From: Membranipora membranacea
Lineage: Eukaryota > Bryozoa > Gymnolaemata > Cheilostomatida > Membraniporidae
Length of the DNA stretch: 64,000 nucleotides
Assembly (NCBI GenBank): GCA_914767715.1
Contig: OU612068.1
Coordinates: 32,796,001-32,860,000, forward strand
Reading direction: 5' to 3'
A model generated the notes under the pieces. The model saw only the letters and a program-made list of their open reading frames with translations. It did not search any database and was not told where the DNA came from. This document shows positions 53,931-64,000 of the stretch, in pieces (the first letter of the stretch is position 1; the number at the start of each line of letters is the position of its first letter). The position numbers and the translations under genes are program-made.

Positions 53931-54019
53931 GATAACTGCATTTTTATCTAATAAAGTCGAGCAACTTTGCAATTTCTCCGATGAGAGCTCTTATTCCTAG
54001 TGATGAGGATAACTGTATT

Positions 54020-54900
54020 TTGGTTTCTGGATATAAGTCCTTGAAACCCAAACTTTCACCTAAGTGTGGAAAATATTGTGAAGTCCGATCAGCAAGTTGA
54101 GAGTGCTCTATACTTCTCAGCGCCATGCTTCAAATAGTCATAAACACTTTAATTCTTCAAGAGGTTATCACACCTTAGAAACACTGCTGTTTCTATATCA
54201 ATTGTTGAGCGAGGTAATAAATCTAGGCAAGACTGGGGAGGGAGTTTGATGGTCTAGATGATACTGGAGCTTTCAAGGTTCCAGTTCAGATGCATCAATA
54301 GGAATTTTTCATGGGTGATATAACTGAGAGTCATTGGTGTATCAAAACTTAAAATTTCATGATTAGAACCAAGCCAAGACAGATTTCTTGAGTTGAATAG
54401 TGATATGAGATGCCAACATGACATGGCCTGTGTTGGCATCTGTTAAGGATGGTGATACAGGAGGTGATATCATATTCATCACCCATGTAGTATATTTGTA
54501 TAATATTCACATTTCTCACATGATTGACCAAACTGAGCTCGTCTGTTCTTACTGGCTGTGACTCTAAAAAAATCAAGGTCAAGCAGATATTCAAACAAAT
54601 TAGCTAAAAAAATCTCGAGGAGCTGATCCACAGACTCATCTGATCATCTTGGTGAGGAACTGAGCTATAAAACTTAAACCAAATCAACTCAGTTTTATTA
54701 ACACTCTTAATTTTTGCCTTTCACTTATCTACAGTAGAAAGGGTATGCAACGGTTTTTAAATATAATTTGCTAATAAAAACGGATCAGCCTTCTTATAAT
54801 CGTATCACTAGCAGATACTGAAAGAAGATCTGCTTCAAAGAGATATATATCATATTATCACCAAAAGTATCAGTCAACTTATACACCAATTCAAACATAA
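54020..54900. other. No gene seen
   Basis: AT-rich with short ORFs only. Confidence 0.5.
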
Positions 54901-54947
54901 TCAACTAGGTTCTTATGTCTCTTGATGTCACCTGTACTATATAGGAT

Positions 54948-55503
54948 CATATATCATATTCATATATCATATTCACATATCATATTCATATATCATATTC
55001 ACATATCATATTCATATATCATATTCACATATCATATTCACATATCATATTCATATATCATATTCATATATCATATTCATATATCATATTCATATATCAT
55101 ATTCATATATCATATTCATATATCATATTCATATATCATATTCATATATCATATATCATATTCATATATCATATTCACATATCATATTCATATATCATAT
55201 TCACATATCATATTCATATATCATATTCACATATCATATTCACATATCATATTCATATATCATATTCATATATCATATTCATATATCATATTCATATATC
55301 ATATTCATATATCATATTCATATATCATATTCATATATCATATTCATATATCATATTCATATATCATATTCATATATCATATTCATATATCATATTCATA
55401 TATCATATTCATATATCAGATATCATATTCATATGTCATATTCATATATCATATTCATATATCATATTCATATATCATATTCATATATCATATTCATATA
55501 TAT
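54948..55503. repeat. 13-bp satellite (CATATATCATATT)n
   Basis: About 42 units with CATATTCAC and 7-bp truncated variants. The open frame through it (repeating HISYSYIIFIY) arises because a 13-bp period without stops is open in several frames; it is not a gene. Confidence 0.97.
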
Positions 55504-55969
55504 ACCATGTTGAAGAATGCCTAAAAACAAACTGACTTCAGGTTTTGTGATATAGTACTGCCAAAACTACAGCGTGATGTTATATTGGCCTTAATTGTTA
55601 ATTAATTTTACAACGGACCTGGTTCAAAAATAGGCCCGTTGGATTTGGATTAAGTAATTAAGTATATCTTCAGTTCATATGACAATCAATCTACATATTG
55701 ACAAGTATTGTAATAAGGTGCAACACTGTGTAAGATTTGATGATTACTTAGATCAAATATGATCCAACTTGCCTGTATCTCGGGTTGCACATAGACCTCC
55801 TGGTGACTTTAAAGAGAGAAACTCAGAATGTAGGCAAGTTTTCTCAAATTTGATCTCATGCTTACTACAAAGTGTTTGATTTGTACGGCACGAAAAAAAC
55901 AAAGCGAGTCAAATTGGTCAAACTTACACAGATCTAATTTGATAACCACCAGGACATTCATTTTTAATA

Positions 55970-56483
55970 GACAGTTTTCTGAGCTCTGATTCAGGCCTCA
56001 ATTCAGAGTTGTCCTCTCTCCAGTTTGGTACTTGTAACCCACGCCGCATAGGAAAAACGTGCTGAAAAGAGGGTTATCTTGATAACCGCATATAATAGGA
56101 TAACAATTATATTTGATTCAGAATCTGCAGCATTGAAAACTCCTATGGACAGAGTTCGGGAAAAAAATTTATTATTTGGATAGTCAATTATAGCATTTTC
56201 TACCTGTTTTGCGGACAATTTGGCAGAATTTTTCATTTCATGAGTTTTGTCACAAAATTAAGATTTATCAACATTATCAAGCCTCCAATGAGTTGGAAAC
56301 CCTGTCTCCCAGGGTTTTCAATGGTGCAGACTCGGAATCGAAACTCATTTTTATCCTAGCATAAGCGGTTTTCAAGATAACCCTCTTTCAGCAGGTATTT
56401 CCTATGCGGCGTGGATTAAAAGTACCAAACTGGACAGAGGACAACTCCGAATTGAGGCATAAATAAGAGCTCAGAAAACTGGC
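55970..56483. mobile_element. Tc1/mariner-type MITE (copy 2)
   Basis: Same family as 7696-8204, in the opposite orientation judged by the internal sequence. Ends GACAGTTTTCTGAGCTC and complement, TA at 55968-55969 and 56484-56485. The central parts match 7696-8204 read in reverse. Confidence 0.8.
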
Positions 56484-56486
56484 TAT

Positions 56487-58065
56487 CTCAATCATTATGC
56501 TGGCTACGAGATCATGTTTTGTTCAAATCAACTTTTCAACCAATTGCAAAATGATGCGTTCAGAGAAATAGATAAAGGCACTAATAAAATAATGCTGTCA
56601 AAAATCTGAATTGAGCCACAGGCTTTGAGATAATACCAATCTTCTCTTTCACCCAACTTTTGTGGAAAAAAAAGTACAGATGAACCACAGATTTCCAGGT
56701 ATACTCTTGTTACTACCAACGAAAGTGTCAAAAGCTTGTGAACAGAGCTCCAAGCTAACCTGTCAAAGGATTAAAGGTGTTGTTGTTACTCAACTGAAGG
56801 CTGATCAAACCAGAGATATATAACACACGAGTGGCTGCAATTCACATCAGTGGTTTTATTTTCCATCATTCTCAGGGTCTTTTCCCATAGCTAAGGGCCT
56901 ACCCAAAGACCAATGCATGTTATAGTCAGGCAGTTACTTATGATAAAGTTTTGTCAGATTCACATGGAAAAAAAATCCATAATGCTCTACTTGACATGAT
57001 TTATTGATGGTGCAAAGTGCGTCCCATAAGGAAAGGTTACTCCCATTCTCTGCATCTCACTTATATATTAAGCAGACATAAAGACCAAATCCATTGTTAA
57101 AGACCAATGCATGTTATAGTCAGGCAGTTACTTATGATAAAGTTTTGTCAGATTCACATGGAAAAAAAATCCATAATGCTCTACTTGACATGATTTATTG
57201 ATGGTGCAAAGTGCGTCCCATAAGGAAAGGTTACTCCCATTCTCTGCATTATGATATCACAGTCTGCCGGAAGTGCTTGTTATTTGTATTGCACTTCCGG
57301 GAGAGTGTGACATCATAATGCAGAGAGTTGCCTTCTCTTATGAGAGGCACTTTTTCCACCATCAATAAGTAAAATATTTTTTTTATCATGCAAATCTGAC
57401 AAATCTTTATCATAAGTACCTGCCTGGTTATAACATGCATTGGTCTTTAACAATGGATTTGGTCTTTATGTCTGCTTAATATATAAGTGAGATGTGATAA
57501 GATTCTTATCAGTGTATCACAGCTTCATAGTGTTTGCCTCGTTGGTGAGAGGTCTTGAGAGATGATGATTCTTCTTAATAACATTTGTCCGCATAGGATG
57601 CTCCAGCAATTTTTAGTAGATGTGAGGAGAAAATCTTTAACCAGATGCTGTGCAAATTATGATTATGATGATGCGACACAAACACAGAAATAGAGGTAGT
57701 GTGATAATCATACTTCTCATGTTCCAACCAGCCTTACAACTGGACTGGCCTGGCCCAATAACCTGAAAAACCCTGAGCCAATTTTCTCCTAAGACAAAAA
57801 CCTCATATTCCCCACCCTTATGATTCTGCATCAATGGTGAATAAGTTCACAAATAAATTTCCGGCCATAATTTGACAAAACCGTGATTCATTGTCTTGGC
57901 CAATGTTAAACCCTCCATTGTTGCGCTTTCCCCAATTCATTTAAAATATACTATTTCATATTTATGTGTGGTACTTGGCACTATGGCTTGAAATTTAATT
58001 CAAAAGTTTTCTGAGTTGTTGCATAATTGTGTTAAAATCTTCCCTCAAGGAACATAGGTGATAAG
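56487..58065 (+). pseudogene. MCM3 locus fragment E (intron 10 and exon 13 remnants)
   Basis: 56640-56900 is similar to the intron 10 sequence around 43200-43420 in copy D. At about 57594-57690 a decayed version of exon 13 (GATGCTCCAGCA...GATGATGCGACACAAACACAG) carries stops and indels. 58020-58060 matches the last intron (near 9895). Internal rearrangement at 56905-57480. Older than copies B-D by eye. Confidence 0.72.
56905..57480. repeat. 151-bp direct duplication plus inverted copy
   Basis: 56905-57055 and 57099-57249 appear identical over 151 bp (start AAAGACCAATGCATGTTATA, end CTCTGCAT). 57318-57480 is a diverged inverted copy. The centre (57257-57310) is a palindrome (GCCGGAAGTGC...GCACTTCCGG). 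Confidence 0.88.
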
Positions 58066-58074
58066 ATTCTTATC

Positions 58075-60247
58075 AAATTTACAAACCAGAATATACATGA
58101 CCTTTTTTCAGGTCGTCACTTTAATGATGCATTGTGTGAGAATACTGTAGACCGTGTGTAAGCAAGCTTTAATGACACCTATAGTTCATTAATCAAAACA
58201 CTTGTCATCACCAAGAAAAGATTTGTAAAAACTGCTAAACTGCCCAAATGGTTAGATGATGAGGTAAAATCACACATGCATTTGCGTGATAGATTGAAGA
58301 GATAGGGCAAATGGGAAGAATACATAATTCAACGCAATTATGTTACAAATTTGATTAAGAAGAAGAAAAAATCGGTTATTTCAGATAAATAATTAAAAAT
58401 AACAGAAATAACACTAAACCTGTTTGGGAAGCTTTAGGAATCAATCAAACTAAAATTTCACCAACGGTCAATATCGGTGGTTTATCCCCTGATGAATTGA
58501 ACAGACACTTTACAGCGATTGCAAAATCCATAACCAAAGACATCCCAGATTCCCATGAATATAACATGATAAGACCAGTGACAACCCAAACATTTTCTCA
58601 ATTGACTCGCTTTTCTCCAGAAATTTGTTTCAAATATCTAAAAAACATTTCTGACAATAAAACAACTGGTCATGGTGGTATATCTGTTAAGGTTTTGAAG
58701 AAAACATGGCCTTACATATGCGACATTGTAACTGACATGTTCAATAGGGCATTAATAGAGGGTGTATTTCCTTCACAGTGGAAACCGCAAGAGTAATTCC
58801 TATTCATCAGGGTGGAGATATAAAGATCCATCTAATTATCGCCCTATATCAATACTTCCTGTGCTATCTAAGATTTTTGAGAAACATGTGAATTCCCAAA
58901 TTCAAAAATATCTCACCACAAACTTCTTCACAAATTACAGTGCGGATTTAGAGAAGGTTATTCCTGTGTTGATTCCCTACACAAACTCATTTCTGACTAT
59001 TTGTCAGCAAGATCAGATGGTCACTTTGTTGCTATGATGTTTTTGGATTTCAAAAAAGCTTTTGACTGCGTTGACCATAAAATTCTTTTGAAAAAATTGA
59101 CAATGTACGGTATAACGGGCAAACTGCACTCTCTCATAAAATCTTTCCTAGCAGATAGGACACAATTTGTAGCTATACAACAAGGTGCAAAAAGTTCAAA
59201 AATTCTTCCAATAGACATTGGTGTCCCCCAAGGCTCAATTCTGGCACCAAGTTTATTCCTCATATACGTCAATGATCTTTTATCCTACACATTACATTCC
59301 AAGGCATTTGCCTACGCTGATGATACAGTTTTTCAAAATCTGACAACTTTGATACACTAAATGATTTATGTGATACTGATCTACACTTGATAGAAAGTTG
59401 GTGTAGGAATAATAGGATGTTGATAAACATGAAAAAATCTCACTATATGCTTGTACAACCCTCTCATAGAGCCACTTCTCTAGATTTAGATCTAAAAATT
59501 AACAATAAAAGACTAAACCGAAATGCCAATACCAAACTCCTTGGTTTTACTTTGAATGACGCATTGACATGGGATGATCATGTAGACCAGATTTGCACCA
59601 AAATAAACAAAAGTTTGGCATTATTCCAGAAATGCAGGGCATTCCTAGATAGTAAATCATCTCGTAACTTTTATTTCCAGTATGTCTTTTGTCATATGAT
59701 ATATGGCATCCGCATATATGGCAACCTATCACCACAATATATTCTTGAAAGAATATACTTGCTCCAAAAGAGGGCTTTCCGCCTAATAGCAAATGTCAAC
59801 AACATTCAGTATCATCTAATACATACAATTTTACATTTACATACATCTCTTGGTCTGATTCCTTTTCCTCTCCTTGCTGGTGATTTCACCTGTAATTTTG
59901 GTATTCAAATTTTGCATTTGATTGCACCTGACTTTCTTTTGGAAGGCTTTATTCCAGCTAGCTCTAAAACCTTTTTTAGAGACAAATACCTATTACATTA
60001 TCACACTGATCAATTAAGACAAAAAATCACTACAACTTTTAACTCTTTACCAATTCAGATATGCTCAGCAACCAAACTTACTCATTTTAAACAACAACTA
60101 TCAAAGCACTTTATATCCTATCAATTCTTGTTACTTGAGTATTTTTTCTTTTTCTCTTCGCTTAAGTTTTTTCTTTTTTGTTCTGTCACTGCATGAAAAA
60201 CATTCCTAAAGATGATGTAGAATGACAATAAAAGTATATATATATAG
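58075..60247 (+). mobile_element. 5'-truncated non-LTR retrotransposon (Jockey/CR1-like RT)
   Basis: Starts within the region between endonuclease and reverse transcriptase (broken frames 58100-58490). RT motifs follow in shifting frames: NYRPISILPVLSKIFEKH (about 58825), DFKKAFDCVDHKILLKKL (59041), GVPQGSILAPSLFLIYVNDL (59220), catalytic YADD at 59312-59323, then the thumb and C-terminal part to a stop at 60196. It ends in AATAAAAG(TA)n near 60225-60247. At least three frameshifts and one stop make it inactive. It landed beside MCM3 fragment E. Confidence 0.93.
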
Positions 60248-60249
60248 GT

Positions 60250-60650
60250 AAGCTGACTTTTTCTTTAAGTCAGTGTTGTGCTAAGGAAATATGGTTTTTC
60301 ACTAAGGGTCTTTGGTTATTTTATGGTGGTTTCTGGGAAATACGAAAAGGTAAAACTATTTTTCGAAGCCAATTATCGTTTTCTGCTAGTTCGGAAAGGA
60401 GTAAAACACTTCTTGGTTTTTTTCCAGAATAAGAGAAAAAGGGTATTTTGATGATAATTTTATTTTGATGATCACATTTAAAAAAACTAACTGCAATACA
60501 TTCGGACATTATCAAAGTGTTTTTCGTGGAAATTTTATGATTTAAATCAATTTTTTTTAAAATGGAGGAAAACATCTGGGTTTTCCAGAAAAAGACGGAG
60601 GTAGCTAGAAAAAGGGGTGCCCCTACCCCTTCATAGGCTACATAAAAACA
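60250..60650. other. No gene seen
   Basis: AT-rich spacer after the LINE tail. Confidence 0.5.
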
Positions 60651-60654
60651 GTGA

Positions 60655-61095
60655 AAAAGATTATCTCAGCAATACCATTTAAGGGGATGCAACTCCTTTG
60701 AGAGGAAATTTGATAGATAAACTGGTTCATAACCAATGTCAAGATGTCAATATAACATCGCAAGAGAAAACCAGCCTGAGGGTGTTGGAAAAATGTGAGA
60801 ATGATACGCCCTACTATAGGAAAAATGGTAGGGGAGGCAGAGGGTGTAAAGTAACACCAGGTTGGGTATTGTAAGCTTCGACTGTCGAGTCTGGGGTTAA
60901 TTCTCAGCCTCCAAAGCGTTAGTGATTAGCTGATTCTTACGTAGGATACTCAATTTAGGCTACTCTATTGAGCATTCTAGGGGAGGCAGGGCATCCTTGC
61001 CTCCCCTAGAAAAACGGGCCTGAACTATGATACAAATGTAATACTGGGTGTGAACTGGATTTCTGGAATATAGGTTCTTATGTTATAATATGGTC
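60655..61095 (+). pseudogene. Promoter-region remnant of a type-2 small gene, with insertion
   Basis: Matches the region upstream of A2/B2/D2: ATGCAACTCCTTTGAGA, AAGAGAAAACCAGCCTGA, GTAATACTGGGTGTGAACTGGATTTCTGG. Where the others have TATATAA this has AATATAG. Interrupted at about 60829-61008 by ~180 bp with inverted ends (GGTAGGGGAGGCAG...TTGCCTCCCCTA), a probable small transposon. No coding exon follows. Confidence 0.65.
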
Positions 61096-61409
61096 GTGGA
61101 ATTTGATATGCTTATTTGAAACTGCTTGATGGGAATTTGAACTTTCACATTCCTGGTCTAGAAGGAACATTAAGTTGTTTCTTGGTAGGTCTCATCTACC
61201 GGTTTCCACCCTACAAATCTTAATTTTTTTTTTTTCACTGCAATGTGCAAGCTGGTATTTTGAGCTATATGTGATGGCTTGCGTAAGGGTATCAGTCATA
61301 AAAATGAAAATAAGATAAGTATTTTCATAGTTTTATGGTATCAGTGTAGTACATGCTGTATGCAGTATTCCACTATTAAACTAGATCAAGTTTGATCAAT
61401 CGGGGTCGC

Positions 61410-61810
61410 TCCACCTCATTAACTGATCACAACTGTAAGATTCTACATCAGATGACAGCTATGACGGCTCTGATTGGTTGTTCCCTGCTATCATCTCACT
61501 CAAACCTTTGCTCTTTAGGTACTTCAGTTGGGCACAAATATTTCACAATCATTCACTCAGAGATATACAGTGCACTCATTCAGTGATCGATTCGATAACA
61601 AGATCTCGACCGATTCCGGTCATCTCAGCAAGGGGTGTTCTATTGAACGATCTTCATTCTCAATTTTGATGAACATCGTAATTTTCAATGGTGAAGTTTT
61701 GTTGAAGAACAAGCTCACTATTATCATCGCTTTTTCCTGTGGTGCTATTGCATTGATTTGGACACAGTTTGAATTTTGGAATTTATCTCATGAGAACTGT
61801 TATTCCTAGT
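61410..61810. repeat. Dispersed repeat (partner 53040-53460)
   Basis: See 53040; order of shared blocks is conserved, frames are not. Confidence 0.55.
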
Positions 61811-61864
61811 GTTGCATTTTGTCTCCGGGAAATAAGTTTCTAGAACCTAAACATTCACTAAAAA

Positions 61865-62040
61865 AATGTTACATTTTTAAGTTGACCACCCAGCGAGTAC
61901 TTCATGGTTTTGAGAATCATCGATAATTAAGTATGAATTTGGTTTCGAGCTTAAACTTGTAAATAATAAAATATCTTATATCCTTATGGTAATGGGATAT
62001 AGAGTTGTATTCCCGTTGCCATGATGTGTTGAAAATATTG
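61865..62040. repeat. Left arm of ~175-bp inverted repeat flanking MCM3 fragment F
   Basis: Complementary to 63308-63480 (shared blocks GTTGACCACCCA, GAGAATCATCGATAA, AATTTGGTTTCGAGC, AAAATATCTTATATCCTTAT, GGGATATAGAGTTG). Confidence 0.82.
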
Positions 62041-62149
62041 TATAAAGGTGAGACCCTAGATAAAGATGTGACAATTATTACTTAGATCAAGTCTGACCTA
62101 ATTTGCCTGCATTTCGGGAAGACATCAATATATAGATGATCTGGTGATT

Positions 62150-63305
62150 TTTACGGTTGTGGTTATAACATTGACTACCACAACCATCGCTACTTTACCT
62201 ACACACCTAAACTCAGGGCGAGACATGTCTGAAAACCGCTAAACCCGAGTAAGCCTTATTAAAGTGTCTAGGAAAGCAAAAAACAACCAGTGTTCATATC
62301 GAAGCTTTGCCATTGTAATGAACAAAAAAGTAAATTTTTCGCACAAGGACATTATTGAATGATGTAGCCTAATTTAAAGTGCAAAAATCTAGGGTCTAGA
62401 AGGGACTAGAGTATGTTATCTCCCCTGTTACGGGTTAACACTAAAATATCTTTGACTACGCTACCTTTGCCCAATTCTGATTTTTGATAATTTCTAGTGA
62501 AAGTAAAGCAGCCTTGTAACTGTTCTAGGTAAGCCCAGGCTAGGCTTACTGTTATATTGTGAGTGAATCATCATTTAAATGTGAACCCGTGACAGGGGAG
62601 ATAACATACTCTAGACCCTTCTAGACCCTGGATTTTTTGCACTTTAAATTAGGTTACATCATTCAATAATGTCCTTGTGCGAAACATTTCTATTTTTGTT
62701 CAGAAATCAATAAAATCTCCAGGAGATTTTTCTAGGGTTTGTGAAATGTTTGAACTTGAGACTTGGTTGACATGTGACATCGGCTTTCCAGAAAGGAAAC
62801 CTGTTTTCCTGTGAGACCATTGCATAATATGCTTTTAGTCTTCAGTTCACACTTTATAGCCTGCTTACCTAAGAAATACTAAATACGCCGTGGTAACAGG
62901 TTCAGTTCAGGTCAAGATCATTCCACTTTAACTATACAAAGTAAGTGAAAGTAATATATTATAACAAATGCTTTTTGGTTGGGGCAGGCGCTACTGTGAT
63001 GTCAAGTCTTATCCGGTGGTAAGATGTCAAGTATCAAGATGACAGAACCCCAATAAGTGCATTGTCCAGATTATTGCAACTGAGTTCTACTGTAAGCCAT
63101 ACATTAATACCAAGAATGGCATAAATACAAATGAACGGGATAAATATACTGCTGAGTTATATGACTTTCAGTGTCAATATGCTATAACATCCTGTCTGAA
63201 CACTGAAATTGAGTCATACTAAAGCTGTGATTTACTTCTAGGGTATTTCTATTTCAATTGGAGCCTGGTTGATATCGTAGTTGAACTGGAAACATCGGCA
63301 AAATA
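62150..63305 (+). pseudogene. MCM3 locus fragment F (introns 9-10 and exon 10 scrap)
   Basis: 62150-62270 matches the intron before exon 10 (near 6120-6220). 62703-62740 is the end of exon 10 (AAATCAATAAAATCTCCAGG...GATTTTTCTAGGGTTTGTGAA). 62750-63300 matches the following intron (near 6390-6920). Enclosed by the inverted repeats at 61865 and 63308 and split by a foldback MITE. Confidence 0.75.
62319..62703. mobile_element. Foldback MITE in MCM3 fragment F
   Basis: Inverted arms of ~125 bp starting TGAACAAAAA and containing TTCGCACAAGGACATTATTG and GAGATAACATACTCTAGACC, with an ~85-bp centre. No coding capacity. Confidence 0.85.
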
Positions 63306-63307
63306 TC

Positions 63308-63480
63308 AATGATTTTCAACACATCATGGCAACGGGATGCAACTCTATATCCCACTACCATAAGGATATAAGATATTTTATTATTTACGATTTTCAGCTC
63401 GAAACCAAATTCATACATATTTATCGATGATTCTCAAATCCATAAAGTAAATGTTGGGTGGTCAACTTCATGTTACATGT
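63308..63480. repeat. Right arm of inverted repeat flanking MCM3 fragment F
   Basis: Complement of 61865-62040. Confidence 0.82.
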
Positions 63481-63484
63481 TTGT

Positions 63485-64000
63485 TTCGTGTCGTGAAGAA
63501 CGCCCAAAAACAAACTGATTTCAGGTTTTGTGATACAGTGCTGCCGAATTTACAGTGTAATGTAATATTTATCTTTTGTAGCTCAATACAAGATTCCTAG
63601 TTTACATTAGCCTGTTGGGCCAGCCATTTTCAATTTTGGGATTGTGTATTAAAGTATATCTCTGTTGTATGTCTTTATCCAGCTATACACAAAAAAAAAT
63701 AATGTAACAAGGTGAATCTCGAGATATCGATGGAGTGATAGTTATTACTTAGGTCTTAGTCTTGTCCAATTTGTCTGCATTTCAGGTCGCTATCATTCTA
63801 CACATTTATATGAATTTACGGATTTGTTGTAAAATTCATAGCATGGCTATTTGTAGAGATATGCCATCAGTGCATAAATTTATGTCAGTAACTGGATAAA
63901 GCTAGAAATCTGCCAGAATTTACGTTATGCAGCGATTGACGTCCCAGTAACAAACTTCAAAAGCCCAGGCAAGCTGATTGACAAAAGAACACAAGGGTCA
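63485..64000. repeat. Dispersed repeat (partner near 55512-55760), otherwise no gene seen
   Basis: AAAAACAAACTGATTTCAGG, GTTTTGTGATA-AGT-CTGCC and a TTACTTAG-TC segment recur in the same order at 55.5-55.8 kb; part also near 62050-62140. Confidence 0.5.

Noticed and set aside
54922-55524. 200-codon ORF of repeating HISYSYIIFIY
   Set aside because: Produced by a 13-bp AT satellite without stops in this frame; no start context or domain.

Overview
The window is AT-rich eukaryotic (metazoan, almost certainly invertebrate) DNA. It has spliceosomal introns with GT/AG borders and AATAAA poly(A) signals. It also carries P-element-like, hAT-like, Mutator-like, Tc1/mariner-like and non-LTR elements side by side. 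I cannot name the species from sequence alone. All recognisable host genes run on the + strand.

Layout. (1) 295-10206: one apparently intact gene for the replicative helicase subunit MCM3. Fourteen exons are visible, joined in frame to 771 codons plus stop; roughly the first 50 residues lie upstream of the window. (2) 10.7-13.5 kb: two copies of an unrecognised two-exon gene for a ~76-residue basic protein, each behind a well-placed TATA box. Between them lie two short ORFs of a second unrecognised basic family. (3) 13681-16785: a P-element-like transposon (THAP-domain transposase, ~330-bp inverted repeats, 8-bp target duplication) inserted in the 3' UTR of one small gene. (4) 17.8-25.1, 32.9-37.1 and 38.4-44.25 kb: three decayed partial copies of MCM3 (B, C, D). 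Copies B and D are followed by copies of the small genes, so a unit of roughly 17 kb (MCM3 + small gene 1 + family 2 + small gene 2) has been amplified in tandem. (5) 27.7-30.2 kb: in unit B, the second small gene is fused in frame, through conserved splice phases, to a Mutator-like (MULE) transposase. A single amber codon interrupts an otherwise continuous 1005-nt spliced reading frame. (6) 31.3-32.6 kb: ~160-bp tandem repeats. (7) 48-64 kb: repeat-dense DNA with a gag-like fragment, a 1131-bp element with perfect 33-bp inverted repeats, a 13-bp satellite, foldback elements, a 5'-truncated LINE, and two further scraps of the MCM3 locus (E, F).

How it fits together. The only gene with a firmly known role is MCM3 (origin licensing and replication fork helicase). 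The small basic proteins are described here from repeated, reading-frame-conserving copies; their function is unknown. Because the duplicated units provide paralogous 'empty sites', several transposon insertions can be dated relative to the duplication and their target duplications read directly. Coordinates of splice sites were read by eye from GT/AG context and frame continuity.
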